A stretch of DNA of 23,318 nucleotides, from contig DHON01000113.1 in NCBI GenBank assembly GCA_002409965.1, positions 1-23,318 on the forward strand, in the 5' to 3' direction. The translations under genes and the position numbers were made by a program. This stretch comes from Firmicutes bacterium UBA5389 (GTDB lineage: Bacteria > Bacillota > DTU025). The notes beneath the pieces were generated by a model, which had not been told where the DNA came from, did not search any database, and saw nothing but the letters and a program-made list of their open reading frames with translations. Positions 1-7,511 of the stretch are shown here, one piece after another. Numbering within the stretch: position 1 is the first letter of the stretch; each line of letters begins with the position of its first letter.

Positions 1-294
1 GGCCGCCGGCGCAAAGGGGTGCGCTGCGGCCCGCGCTCTGTGGCTTGTGGCGCAACTGATCCTCGAACAAGGTTGCAGGACTTGTGTTTGCCATGTGGGG
101 TCGTGCTGGCTTTTGTTCCTCATCTGCCGAAGACCTACGTCAATGAAGCCACCAGGTGGATCGCACCGGGTATGGTCATGATAGAAGGAAGTGTCAGGCA
201 CCCATATGCAGATGTCGTCTGGTTCAACCTGTTTCACGAATTGGGCCATATCCTTCTGCACGGCAAGAGGAGGATGTACGTGAACGAGCATTAG
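1..294 (+). pseudogene. C-terminal fragment of an ImmA/IrrE-type zinc peptidase gene, open at the window edge and prematurely stopped
   Basis: The frame is open from base 1; the first usable start is a GTG at 19. The translation contains FVPHLPKT, then ATRWIAP, then FNLFHELGHILLHGK. The HELGH motif is the HExxH zinc site of ImmA/IrrE metallopeptidases. These are usually fused to or partnered with an Xre-type helix-turn-helix regulator and cleave repressors in phage, mobile-element or toxin-antitoxin systems. Family members normally continue after the LLHGK stretch with an acidic helix (E-x-E-A-N type) that supplies the third zinc ligand. Here a TAG at 292-294 ends the protein about 15 residues after the HExxH motif, and I find no continuation in the other two frames up to position 480. 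The protein is therefore probably inactive. The family call is fairly sure; the relic status is an inference, since the 5' part lies outside the window. Confidence 0.6.
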
Positions 295-520
295 TCGGGC
301 ATCTCAACTCTTCCATCCGCGCGACTGTCGGCTGGGATTGCTGCCGAGAGGTACATGTGGGCGCCACGTGACGCCTACACCGCCCCAGGATTGGGTCGTG
401 GGGTACGTGGCGGCGCCATCGCCCGCAGGCGCACGACTTGGAGCAAGCCTCTGCCCGTCATCCCGACCTGCGCTGAGGCATACATCTCTAGAGTGAACTG
501 GCCGTAGAGGTGGTGGGCGC
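295..520. other. Non-coding gap upstream of yqfC
   Basis: No convincing reading frame lies between the peptidase relic and the ATG at 521. The stretch holds one notable inverted repeat (listed separately) and ends in the ribosome binding site AGAGGTGG at 506-513. I see no convincing sigma-A promoter. A sporulation promoter (sigma-E or sigma-G) would be expected for yqfC/yqfD from what is known in Bacillus, but I cannot identify one by eye. Confidence 0.5.
360..417. repeat. Inverted repeat able to form a two-part hairpin upstream of yqfC
   Basis: GGCGCCACGT at 360-369 is complementary to ACGTGG (405-410) plus CGCC (414-417), with a 3-base bulge. Inside it, CCCCA (383-387) can pair with TGGGG (399-403), or CCCA (384-387) with TGGG (392-395). 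No T-run follows, so it does not look like an intrinsic terminator. It may be a structured leader element or a relic of a mobile element; nothing in the sequence decides this. Confidence 0.4.
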
Positions 521-991
521 ATGGCGGGCGAGGGTGCGCGGCGTCCTGCAGGCAGCCGGGGCGATGCGGGCAGCCGGGGCGATGCGGGCAGCCGGGGCGA
601 TGCGGGCAGCCGGGGCGATGCAGGCAGCCGGGGCGATGCAGGCCTGCGAGACGGCGGAGGCCGAGCGCCGGGCGTCCGCCGTGTTCGGCGTGTCCGCCGG
701 ATATCGGAGGCGCTCGGTGTGCCCACGGACATCGCGCTCGACATGCCGCGGATGAGCTTCGAGGGCAATGCCCGGCTGGTGCTCGATAACCACAGGGGGT
801 TGGTGGAGTACACGCCGTGCCGTCTTCAGATAAGCACGCCCGCGGGGCAGATCGCGATGACCGGCAGGCGCCTGCGTGTTCGCGGCATCAGCCGGGAGCA
901 AATCGTGGTGGAAGGTTGGTTCGACCGGATAGAGTTCTCAGGATGGGTCGGCGATTCCACAGCTGGTAGCGGTGGTCAGGAGGTACCCTGA
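521..991 (+). CDS. yqfC: Sporulation protein YqfC with a repeat-rich N-terminal extension
   Basis: Residues about 60-145 match the YqfC family: LGVPTDIALDMPR, then LDNHRGLVEYTP, then a short all-beta region ending in VVEGWFDRIEFS. In Bacillus, yqfC is a small sporulation gene directly upstream of yqfD, the order seen here. The ATG at 521 has a good ribosome binding site (AGAGGTGG, 506-513, 7-nt spacing). It gives 156 residues, well above the roughly 90-95 usual for the family. The extra N-terminus contains five copies of a six-residue repeat (G-S-R-G-D-A) and then an arginine-rich linker. A rival start is GTG at 719, preceded by GGAGG at 706-710 with 8-nt spacing, which gives about 90 residues. 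Family similarity seems to begin slightly upstream of 719 (around ISEALG), and no other in-frame start lies between, so I keep 521 with doubt. The stop is followed after one base by the yqfD start. Confidence 0.8.
   Translation: MAGEGARRPAGSRGDAGSRGDAGSRGDAGSRGDAGSRGDAGLRDGGGRAPGVRRVRRVRRISEALGVPTDIALDMPRMSFEGNARLVLDNHRGLVEYTPCRLQISTPAGQIAMTGRRLRVRGISREQIVVEGWFDRIEFSGWVGDSTAGSGGQEVP
551..640 (+). repeat. Five tandem copies of an 18-bp unit inside the 5' part of yqfC
   Basis: The unit ggcagccggggcgatgcg repeats head to tail at 551, 569, 587, 605 and 623; the later copies carry a G-to-A change (gatgca). Because 18 is a multiple of 3, copy number can change without a frameshift, and each copy encodes Gly-Ser-Arg-Gly-Asp-Ala if the start at 521 is used. 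The near-perfect identity points to recent expansion. Confidence 0.95.
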
Positions 992-992
992 A

Positions 993-2234
993 GTGGCAGG
1001 GGCTGGATTGTGGGACTGGCTCCGCGGATATGTTATAATTCGGATCGAAGGGCGGGCGCCGGAGAAGTTCGTCAACATGGCGGCGGCCTACCGCATTGAG
1101 CTGGCGGACGTCACGATGCTGGGCCCGGGCCTCATGCTTGCCAGAACTAGCATTGACGGCTACAAGCGTCTGGGTCCGGTTTTGCGGGCTTCGGGCTGCC
1201 GGGCGGCGGTCGAGGAGCGGATGGGAGCGCCATTTGTCGTGGCGCGCCTCCTTCGCAGGAGGTTCCTGGTCCTCGGCGCCGTTCTTTTCCTTGCTGTGCT
1301 GTATGGGGCGTCTTCGGTCCTATGGACGATCCACGTAGTCGGTGCTGAGCCGCCCGAGCACGAACAGATCCTCCGGATACTGCAGACCATGGGTGTGCGA
1401 CGCTGGGCTTTCCGACGTGGGGTGAACTGCGATGCGATCAGGCGAGAGATCACCCGTTCAGTTCACAAGCTGGCCTGGGTGGGCGTGGAGCTTCGCGGCA
1501 CGACTCTCACGGTGCGCGCGGCGCCCAAGGTGGCCCCGGATGTCCCGGAGGGCCCCATTGATATAGTGGCTTCGGCGGACGCAGTCATAACGAGACTGAT
1601 ACTTCTGGCCGGCGATGCGGCGGTGCGCGAGGGCGACACTGTTCTTCAAGGCCAGGTCATAGTGGGGGGCAGGCCCGGCGCGGGCGCAGGTTCGGGTACG
1701 GGTTTGGGTCCGGACGCAGGCGCAGGCGCAGGCGCAGGCGCAGGCGCAGGCGCAGGCAGCGGACCCGTCCACGCCCGGGCTCTGGTGCAAGGACGCGTCT
1801 GGCGTGTGGGGCAGGCGCGCATACCGCTCGCTGTGGAGCAGAGGGTCAGAACGGGGCGATCGGCAACCCGCTACGTCCTGCGACTTGCGGGGGCCGAATT
1901 GAGCCTCGGTCCGACGGGCGGGTACGCGGCTTACGATTCCGAGCGATTCTCGAAGGTTCTGGCTTTGGGCAGGGACGGAGACAGTCTTGTCGAAGTTATC
2001 AGAATGAGTCGGCATGAACTCAAGGTGGACTTGGTCCGTCTCTCTTGGGAGCAGGCATACGCTATGGCGCGCGATGCGGCGGTTTCGGCTGCTAAGTCTC
2101 AGATACCTGCCGATGCCAGGATCATCACTATCAGTGAAGAAGTCTCTGACCGGTCGCTGCCGCCGGATGCGGTGGACGTGCGAGTTGTGATAGAGACTTT
2201 AGAAGAAATCGGCAGGCCGCAGGCGAGGCCGTAG
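993..2234 (+). CDS. yqfD: Sporulation protein YqfD (membrane-anchored, SpoIV-related)
   Basis: The start is the in-frame GTG at 993, with AGGAGG at 978-983 and 9-nt spacing, immediately after the yqfC stop. That gives 413 residues. The N-terminus (DWLRGYVIIRIEG) and the pattern of a soluble N-terminal region, one membrane helix near residues 92-111 and a large extracytoplasmic region are those of YqfD. The soluble part includes WTIHVVG, the L-A-W-V-G-V-E-L-R-G-T-x-L-x-V stretch and a late helix with WEQAYAMARDAA. In Bacillus YqfD is needed for efficient sporulation; its biochemical role is not firmly known. Residues about 228-257 are a Gly/Ala-rich insertion encoded by a hexanucleotide repeat, lying where the predicted extracytoplasmic domain should have a tight turn (a VIVGG strand precedes it). 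It therefore probably forms a flexible loop. Confidence 0.88.
   Translation: MAGAGLWDWLRGYVIIRIEGRAPEKFVNMAAAYRIELADVTMLGPGLMLARTSIDGYKRLGPVLRASGCRAAVEERMGAPFVVARLLRRRFLVLGAVLFLAVLYGASSVLWTIHVVGAEPPEHEQILRILQTMGVRRWAFRRGVNCDAIRREITRSVHKLAWVGVELRGTTLTVRAAPKVAPDVPEGPIDIVASADAVITRLILLAGDAAVREGDTVLQGQVIVGGRPGAGAGSGTGLGPDAGAGAGAGAGAGAGSGPVHARALVQGRVWRVGQARIPLAVEQRVRTGRSATRYVLRLAGAELSLGPTGGYAAYDSERFSKVLALGRDGDSLVEVIRMSRHELKVDLVRLSWEQAYAMARDAAVSAAKSQIPADARIITISEEVSDRSLPPDAVDVRVVIETLEEIGRPQARP
1715..1756 (+). repeat. Seven tandem copies of a hexanucleotide in yqfD
   Basis: The unit cgcagg is repeated seven times without error from 1715 to 1756, encoding an alternating Ala-Gly run. Flanking bases from about 1676 to 1714 are a degenerate version encoding Gly-Ala, Gly-Ser, Gly-Thr and Gly-Leu pairs. 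The tract preserves the frame at any copy number. Confidence 0.95.
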
Positions 2235-2251
2235 GGAGGGAAGAATCTCAT

Positions 2252-3253
2252 TTGACCCATCCAGTTGTAGAGGCACGATTCTGTACTCAAGGCAACACAG
2301 AGGCCGCAGCGCTTTTCGGCGCCCGCGATGAGAACTTGCGACTGGTCGAGGGGATGCTCGGATGCAAGATCATGGCCCGTGCCAATGAGGTGACTGTCAT
2401 AGGGTCCGAGGACGTGGTCGAGAAGGTGCTGCGCGTCCTTTCGGACCTGCAGTCGGCGGTGCGCGCGGGCAATCGTATTTCCGGCAGGGAGACGAGGTAT
2501 TCAGTGATGTTGGCGCAAGACGACCAGCCCGAAACACTCGCTTCTGTGCTCGGCGATGTGATACAGGTGACGGCCGGGGGCAAGCAGATCCGGCCCCGAA
2601 CCATTGGGCAGAAGCACTATGTGGACGCCATCCGGAACAACGACATCGTGCTTGGCATAGGGCCTGCGGGCACCGGCAAGACGTATCTGGCGATGGCGAT
2701 GGCGATCGCCGCCCTCAAGTCTAAGCAGGTGAGCAGGATCATCTTGACGCGACCGGCTGTAGAGGCCGGCGAGAAACTGGGCTTTCTCCCAGGCGATTTG
2801 CAGGAGAAGGTCGATCCTTACCTGAGGCCGTTGTATGATGCGCTTTTCGACATACTCGGGCTTGAGGTGTACGAGCGCTACAGGGAGCGCGGGATCATCG
2901 AGATCGCGCCGCTTGCTTACATGCGCGGCAGGACTCTTGACGATGCTTTCATAATACTTGATGAGGCGCAGAATACCAGTCCTGAGCAGATGAAGATGTT
3001 CCTCACTAGGCTCGGGTTTTCGTCCAAGGCGGTGGTCACAGGCGATATCACCCAGATCGACCTGCCGCGGAGGCGATTTTCGGGGCTGGAGGAAGTACGG
3101 ACTGTGCTTGTGGGTATCGACGGGATCGAGTTCGTGTATTTCACAGACCAGGACGTGGTCCGTCACGAGCTGGTGCAGAGGATCATCCGCGCGTATGAGA
3201 GATTTGACTCGCGGCGAGCCGATGCCGGTTTGGATCGGCGCGAAGAGGGGTGA
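2252..3253 (+). CDS. phoH: PhoH-like ATPase
   Basis: TTG start with ribosome binding site AGGGAGGG just upstream (2233-2240). The product is 333 residues, the usual length for PhoH proteins of this operon (320-330). An N-terminal KH-like segment is seen around residues 20-70. The Walker A motif GPAGTGKT is at residues 137-144, and Walker B (FIILDEAQN) is near 233-241, followed by VVTGDITQIDLP. PhoH proteins are cytoplasmic P-loop ATPases. The linkage with ybeY and era across Bacteria suggests a role in RNA metabolism or ribosome maturation, but the substrate is unsettled. The next gene starts a few bases beyond the stop, so translation is probably coupled. Confidence 0.95.
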   Translation: MTHPVVEARFCTQGNTEAAALFGARDENLRLVEGMLGCKIMARANEVTVIGSEDVVEKVLRVLSDLQSAVRAGNRISGRETRYSVMLAQDDQPETLASVLGDVIQVTAGGKQIRPRTIGQKHYVDAIRNNDIVLGIGPAGTGKTYLAMAMAIAALKSKQVSRIILTRPAVEAGEKLGFLPGDLQEKVDPYLRPLYDALFDILGLEVYERYRERGIIEIAPLAYMRGRTLDDAFIILDEAQNTSPEQMKMFLTRLGFSSKAVVTGDITQIDLPRRRFSGLEEVRTVLVGIDGIEFVYFTDQDVVRHELVQRIIRAYERFDSRRADAGLDRREEG

Positions 3254-3258
3254 CACCG

Positions 3259-5511
3259 GTGGCAGAGCCCAGGATCGGGGAGAGCGCGTTGCGCGTTGGT
3301 TCCAGCATAAAGGCCTTTGTGGGCAGCAAGACGATGATAGCTCTGGTCACTGTGGCAATATCATCTTTGATAATTGCTTACGCTGTCTTGCCTCAGTCGG
3401 TTGTGCTCGAAGCCGGGCAGTTCGCCAAGAGAGACATTGAATCGCCAAGGACGATTGTCAACCGGGTGGCCACTGATAAGCTGAAGGAAGATGCTCGCAA
3501 GGCCTATATGAAGAGCGCTCCGAATTCGCCGGAGAACTACGAGATCAGCCAGTCGTACTCCTACATGGCCGAGGAGTCGGTAGACGCTGTTTTCGACGCT
3601 GTGGTCACGGCGCGGGCCGACGATCCTGAAGCAGGGCCTGAGGCCATCGCGCGCGCGGCAGCCAAGAAACTGGGCGGAGCGGTCGACGCGCTAAGTCTAT
3701 CCGCCGGCGATCTGGCGGCCCTGGCCCAGATCACTGAGGATGAACTTGCTTCGGCCCGGCAGACAGCCGCATCGCTGGTCGGTCGCACCATGCGCGATAT
3801 CAGGATCACCGATGCCAGCCTTCAGAAGGTGGCTGCGGGGATCCCCGATGACCTGACGCGGGACGGCCTGCCGCCGCAGTTGGTTAAGGCGGTATCCCGG
3901 GTGGTGGTCGGGGCCTTGCGACCAAATCTTTCTTTGGACCTCGCGAAGGTGGAGAAGGCCGCCGAAGACCAGTCCAACCTGGTGCCGCCTGTATACATTC
4001 AGAAGGGACAGAGCATTATCAGAAGGGGCGATGCCGCTACAGAGGAACACATAGCGATTCTCTCGGATCTGGGCCTTCTGGGTTCTCGAGGGAGCATTAT
4101 GGGCTGGATAGGCGTGGTTTGCCTCACGGCCATGGCAGTGGCGTACACGGCCGCGTATGTCCACCGCTTCACCACCAGGCTGTCATCGGCCGAGAGTAGC
4201 CTGGCCCTGTGCGCAGTCGCCGGCGTGGCGGTGCTGATTTCTGCCAGTGTTCTTGCAGGTCTGGCGCCCGACTACGCGCCGTATCTCGTACCGGCGGCGT
4301 TTGCGTCAATGATAATCTCGTCGCTGCTGTCTTTGGAGATGGCGATGGCGGTCAATCTGTCAGTTGCAGCACTGGTCGGGGTCATGTTGCGGGGCGATGC
4401 TTTCGCAATGCTGGCCGCGCTGGCCGCGGGGGCAGCCGGCGCGTACTCAGTGCCGGGACTGCGCGACCGGGCCAGCATGACTCGGGCGGTTGTGTTCGTA
4501 GGCGGCGCGGTCGCCGCGGTTTCGGTCTGTTATGGCCTGGCCTTCGGCGAACCGCAGGTCCTTTCCAGGTGGTACTGGGGCTTCGTGAACGGCATGATAT
4601 CCACTGTACTCACCCTGGGCTCGCTGCCGTTCTTCGAGTCCATATTCGGCGTCACATCTCCGCTGCGCCTGCTGGAGCTGTCCAATCCGGGGCACCCGCT
4701 CCTCAGGAGGCTTCTGCTGGAGGCGCCCGGAACGTACCACCACTCGATACTAGTGGGCAACCTGGCTGAGACCGCCGCTCAAGCCGTGGGCGCCGATGCG
4801 CTTCTGGTCAGGGTGGGAGCGCTTTACCACGATGTGGGCAAGCTCAAGCGGCCGTATTTCTTTGTCGAGAACCAGTTCGCTCAGGCAAACCCGCATGACA
4901 AGATCAGTCCGGCGCTGTCGACGCTGGTGATAACGTCTCACGCCAAAGACGGAGTGGAACTGGCAAGGCAGTACAGACTGCCGAAATCGGTGATCGATCT
5001 GATCCAGCAGCATCATGGCACGGGGCTCGTTTCATTCTTCTATCAGCGGGCCGCAGAGAACGACCGCGATCAGTCAGTGGACGAGAAGGACTTCAGGTAT
5101 CCGGGACCGCGCCCGCAATCGCGCGAGGCCGCCATAGTGATGCTGGCTGATTCGGTGGAGGCGGCTGTGAGGGCTCAATCGGACGCATCGCCGTGGCAGG
5201 TGCAGAGCACTGTGAAGAAGGTGGTCCGGGGCAAGCTCGCCGATGGTCAGCTCGACGAGTGCGACCTTACCCTAAAGGATCTATACGCCATAGAGAACGC
5301 TTTTCTCGATGTACTGTCTGGAGTGTACCATGAGCGCGTCGAATACCCCGACCTGCGCGCAGTGGAGGCTGGAGCCGGCGCCGATGCGAACGGGAGCGGC
5401 AACGCCAACGGCAACAGCCACGCCAAGCTGGCCGCGCCTGCGTGCGAGGGCCGGGGCGACGGGGAAGGAGAGGCGACGGATGTCCGCCGAGATAGTGAAC
5501 AGGCAGACTAG
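3259..5511 (+). CDS. pgpH: Seven-transmembrane HD-domain phosphodiesterase (YqfF/PgpH family, cyclic di-AMP hydrolase)
   Basis: I chose the GTG at 3259 (AGAGGGG at 3244-3250, 8-nt spacing); a GTG at 3250 overlapping the phoH stop is possible. The domain order is: one membrane helix near residues 26-44; an extracytoplasmic region to about 275 (QKGQSIIRRGD near its end); a cluster of membrane helices from about 280 to 450; then a cytoplasmic HD domain. That domain carries TYHHSILVGNLAE near 491-503, HDVGK near 524-528 and HAKDGVELA further on. This is the architecture of PgpH, which degrades cyclic di-AMP, a messenger controlling potassium balance and cell-wall stress. The last 50 residues are an Asn/Gly/Ala/Glu-rich tail not expected in the family. 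Its end overlaps the start of ybeY by 32 bases. The family call is secure; the cyclic di-AMP substrate is inferred from characterised homologues. Confidence 0.93.
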   Translation: MAEPRIGESALRVGSSIKAFVGSKTMIALVTVAISSLIIAYAVLPQSVVLEAGQFAKRDIESPRTIVNRVATDKLKEDARKAYMKSAPNSPENYEISQSYSYMAEESVDAVFDAVVTARADDPEAGPEAIARAAAKKLGGAVDALSLSAGDLAALAQITEDELASARQTAASLVGRTMRDIRITDASLQKVAAGIPDDLTRDGLPPQLVKAVSRVVVGALRPNLSLDLAKVEKAAEDQSNLVPPVYIQKGQSIIRRGDAATEEHIAILSDLGLLGSRGSIMGWIGVVCLTAMAVAYTAAYVHRFTTRLSSAESSLALCAVAGVAVLISASVLAGLAPDYAPYLVPAAFASMIISSLLSLEMAMAVNLSVAALVGVMLRGDAFAMLAALAAGAAGAYSVPGLRDRASMTRAVVFVGGAVAAVSVCYGLAFGEPQVLSRWYWGFVNGMISTVLTLGSLPFFESIFGVTSPLRLLELSNPGHPLLRRLLLEAPGTYHHSILVGNLAETAAQAVGADALLVRVGALYHDVGKLKRPYFFVENQFAQANPHDKISPALSTLVITSHAKDGVELARQYRLPKSVIDLIQQHHGTGLVSFFYQRAAENDRDQSVDEKDFRYPGPRPQSREAAIVMLADSVEAAVRAQSDASPWQVQSTVKKVVRGKLADGQLDECDLTLKDLYAIENAFLDVLSGVYHERVEYPDLRAVEAGAGADANGSGNANGNSHAKLAAPACEGRGDGEGEATDVRRDSEQAD

Positions 5512-6055
5512 GGTCGACATCGCGCCTGCACTGGAGAAAAAGGTGAAGGAGGCAGTCGAAATAGCACTCAAGCTGACAATGGGACATGACGATTTCGAAG
5601 TGGACGTGAGCTTCGTGGACGATGACGAGATAGAGCGGCTGAACGCGGCATATCGGGGCGTGCAAGCGCCCACCGATGTTCTGTCGTTTCCCATGGACGA
5701 CCCTGACGAACTAGTAGCGTATGAGGGCGACTGCGCCGAGTTGACGGAGTGCCCTGACTTGCCGAACATCGTCCCGGTCGACGATTTCGATGTGTGGGAC
5801 GGGGAGGACGCATCCAGCGCCGCCGATGCCATCGATGCCGCGAACTGCCGACTGCTGGGCGATGTGGTGATATCGCTGCCTCGAGCGGTGGAGCAGGCGG
5901 CGGACTACGGGCATTCGCTGGCGCGTGAGGTGTGTTACCTAGCTGTCCACGGCGTGCTGCACCTTGTAGGGCACGACCATGAAACCGACGAGGACGCATC
6001 CCAGATGAGGGAGATTGAGGAGTCGGTAATGTGCCGAATCGGGCTGCCGAGATAA
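5480..6055 (+). CDS. ybeY: Endoribonuclease YbeY (rRNA maturation factor) with an acidic insertion
   Basis: The ATG at 5480 has AAGGAG at 5465-5470 and 9-nt spacing. The protein is 191 residues; most family members are 150-165. The catalytic metal site HGVLHLVGHDH (His157, His161, His167) is intact, as are the family motifs TDVLSFPM (65-72) and LLGDVVIS (125-132). YbeY is a single-strand-specific RNase needed for 16S rRNA 3'-end maturation and late ribosome quality control. Between those two motifs, where homologues have a short linker, residues about 73-123 form an insertion with 17 Asp/Glu, no Lys/Arg and three Cys. The first 32 bases overlap the tail of pgpH in another frame. The function is secure; the role of the insertion is unknown. 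Confidence 0.93.
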   Translation: MSAEIVNRQTRVDIAPALEKKVKEAVEIALKLTMGHDDFEVDVSFVDDDEIERLNAAYRGVQAPTDVLSFPMDDPDELVAYEGDCAELTECPDLPNIVPVDDFDVWDGEDASSAADAIDAANCRLLGDVVISLPRAVEQAADYGHSLAREVCYLAVHGVLHLVGHDHETDEDASQMREIEESVMCRIGLPR

Positions 6056-6071
6056 CTGGGGGGCGGGCAGT

Positions 6072-6455
6072 TTGAAAGCTCGTAACTTGGGTGAGAGTTT
6101 CAGATTTGCAGCGACCGGGATCGTTCAGGCCTTTCGGAGTGAACGCAACATCCGCATCCACTTGGCCGCCGCTGTCGTGGTAGCGGCGTTATCGTGCGCA
6201 CTCGGCCTTCCCAGGTTGGAGGCGGCTGTCGTGGTTTTGGCGACCGCGGTCGTCATAGTCGCGGAGATGGTCAACACGGCGCTGGAGCATTTCGTCGACA
6301 TGGTCACGCAAGAGTACCATCCCTTGGCGGCGAAGGTGAAGAATATCGCTGCAGGAGCGGTTCTGGTGGCTGCGGTGGGAGCTGCGATCATCGGCATAGT
6401 GATATTCGGTCCGCGATTGGCGCTCGCAATAAGCGGGGGCGAGGTGAAACCGTAG
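6072..6455 (+). CDS. dgkA: Diacylglycerol/undecaprenol kinase
   Basis: TTG start with a weak G-rich ribosome binding site (near 6058-6064); 127 residues, the normal size. The DgkA signature appears as AEMVNTALEHFVD followed by HPLAAKVKNIAAGAV, with Glu, Asn and Asp at the expected positions. Three hydrophobic helices lie at about residues 31-46, 51-67 and 92-113. In Gram-positive bacteria this small membrane kinase phosphorylates undecaprenol, recycling the lipid carrier of cell-wall synthesis. The stop codon abuts the next start directly. Confidence 0.93.
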   Translation: MKARNLGESFRFAATGIVQAFRSERNIRIHLAAAVVVAALSCALGLPRLEAAVVVLATAVVIVAEMVNTALEHFVDMVTQEYHPLAAKVKNIAAGAVLVAAVGAAIIGIVIFGPRLALAISGGEVKP

Positions 6456-7511
6456 ATGGCTTCCAACACCAAAGCAAAGAGCAAGAGCGTCCGCAGGCAG
6501 CGGCAGTGGCTCACGGGCATCATAATTGTGCTTCTGTTCATAAACATCCTGGTGTTGGCCCGCGCCGCCGAGCTCATAACATTCCCGGGCGAGGTGTCGA
6601 GCACCGCGCTTCTGCGCGAGGGCGCCATGGCTCTGGCTGACTATTATGAATCGCAAGCTGCCAAGGTAGGGCTGGACCGCAACAGCGCGGTGCGGGAGGC
6701 GCTCGCCAAGTTCAAGTTCGAGGTATCCAGGGCGAACGATTCCGAGAGTATCGCCTACATTATCGGATACTACGGCCGCGCCACAGGCGATGTAATCGAG
6801 CGTGAACAGGAGAACAGGCGGCGCGAGGCAGTGCTTGCCATAGTCAACTCGGACCCCAAGGTCATCGCCGTGACCGGTCAGGCCATGATCACGGTATCGG
6901 TGGGCCAGGACGGACGGATAGTCGTGGAGGACACCTCGCGCGTGCTGTCGCTTTCGACCATCGACTCCATACAAAGGAGCCCGTCCTTGGCAGGATTGGC
7001 ATCGCCCATCGACATCGAGATATCGGCCGGCAAGGCCAATGTGATCACGGCCAGAACCATGCAGGACCGGATACGCCTTCTCCGCGACGAGGTTGACTCA
7101 CTTCGACTGTCGCTGGAGGAGATGAGGCGGACGGCGGGCCACGCGGCGCTTTCGGGGCGGGGAGTAGTCGTGTCGATGCACGATGCTGAAGGCGGATTCA
7201 TCAACGAAGAGGTTGTTCAGGAGAAGGACATCCGGGATGTGGTGAACGAGCTATTCGCCGCGGGCGCCCAGGGGATCGAAGTGGGCGGGCAGCGCATGAT
7301 TGCCACCTCGTCGATAAGATCGGCGGGCCCTCAGGTTCTGGTCAACCAACGGCCGATTCCAGTGAACCCCGTGGTGGTCAGGGCCGTGGGCGATCCGCAG
7401 GTCTTGGAGAGCAGCCTCGACCTGATCAGAAACTCCCTCAAACGATGGGGGATAAGAGTGGAAGTGGAGCGGTATGACAGCCTTAGCCTACCGCCCTACC
7501 GCGCCCAATGA
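6456..7511 (+). CDS. DUF881 family membrane-anchored protein, first of a tandem pair
   Basis: The ATG directly follows the dgkA stop; GAGGTGA at about 6440-6446 is the ribosome binding site. The product is 351 residues: a basic cytoplasmic start (KSVRRQRQW), one membrane helix at about 19-36, a region of unknown fold, a coiled-coil-like heptad stretch at about 200-228, and a C-terminal DUF881 domain. The latter shows GRGVVVSMHDAEGG, KDIRDVVNELFAAGAQGIEV, GQRMIATSSIR and VLVNQRPIPVNP. DUF881 proteins (YlxW/YlxX type) are typically anchored outside the membrane in Firmicutes and Actinobacteria and often sit near cell-division genes; their biochemical role is unknown. This one is longer than the usual 230-270 residues because of about 150 extra residues between the helix and the coiled coil. 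It is clearly paralogous to the next gene. Confidence 0.85.
   Translation: MASNTKAKSKSVRRQRQWLTGIIIVLLFINILVLARAAELITFPGEVSSTALLREGAMALADYYESQAAKVGLDRNSAVREALAKFKFEVSRANDSESIAYIIGYYGRATGDVIEREQENRRREAVLAIVNSDPKVIAVTGQAMITVSVGQDGRIVVEDTSRVLSLSTIDSIQRSPSLAGLASPIDIEISAGKANVITARTMQDRIRLLRDEVDSLRLSLEEMRRTAGHAALSGRGVVVSMHDAEGGFINEEVVQEKDIRDVVNELFAAGAQGIEVGGQRMIATSSIRSAGPQVLVNQRPIPVNPVVVRAVGDPQVLESSLDLIRNSLKRWGIRVEVERYDSLSLPPYRAQ

Noticed and set aside
551..640. Tandem repeats as a CRISPR array
   Set aside because: Units are 18 bp with no unique spacers; this is a simple in-frame tandem repeat.
304..901. Long minus-strand frames rich in Pro/Arg/Ala opposite yqfC
   Set aside because: They are mirror images of the tandem repeats and GC-rich codons, with no ribosome binding site and no recognisable domain.
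1031..1039. TGTTATAAT, an extended -10 match near the yqfD start
   Set aside because: It encodes the conserved YqfD segment G-Y-V-I-I-R, lies downstream of the start codon and has no -35; most likely chance.
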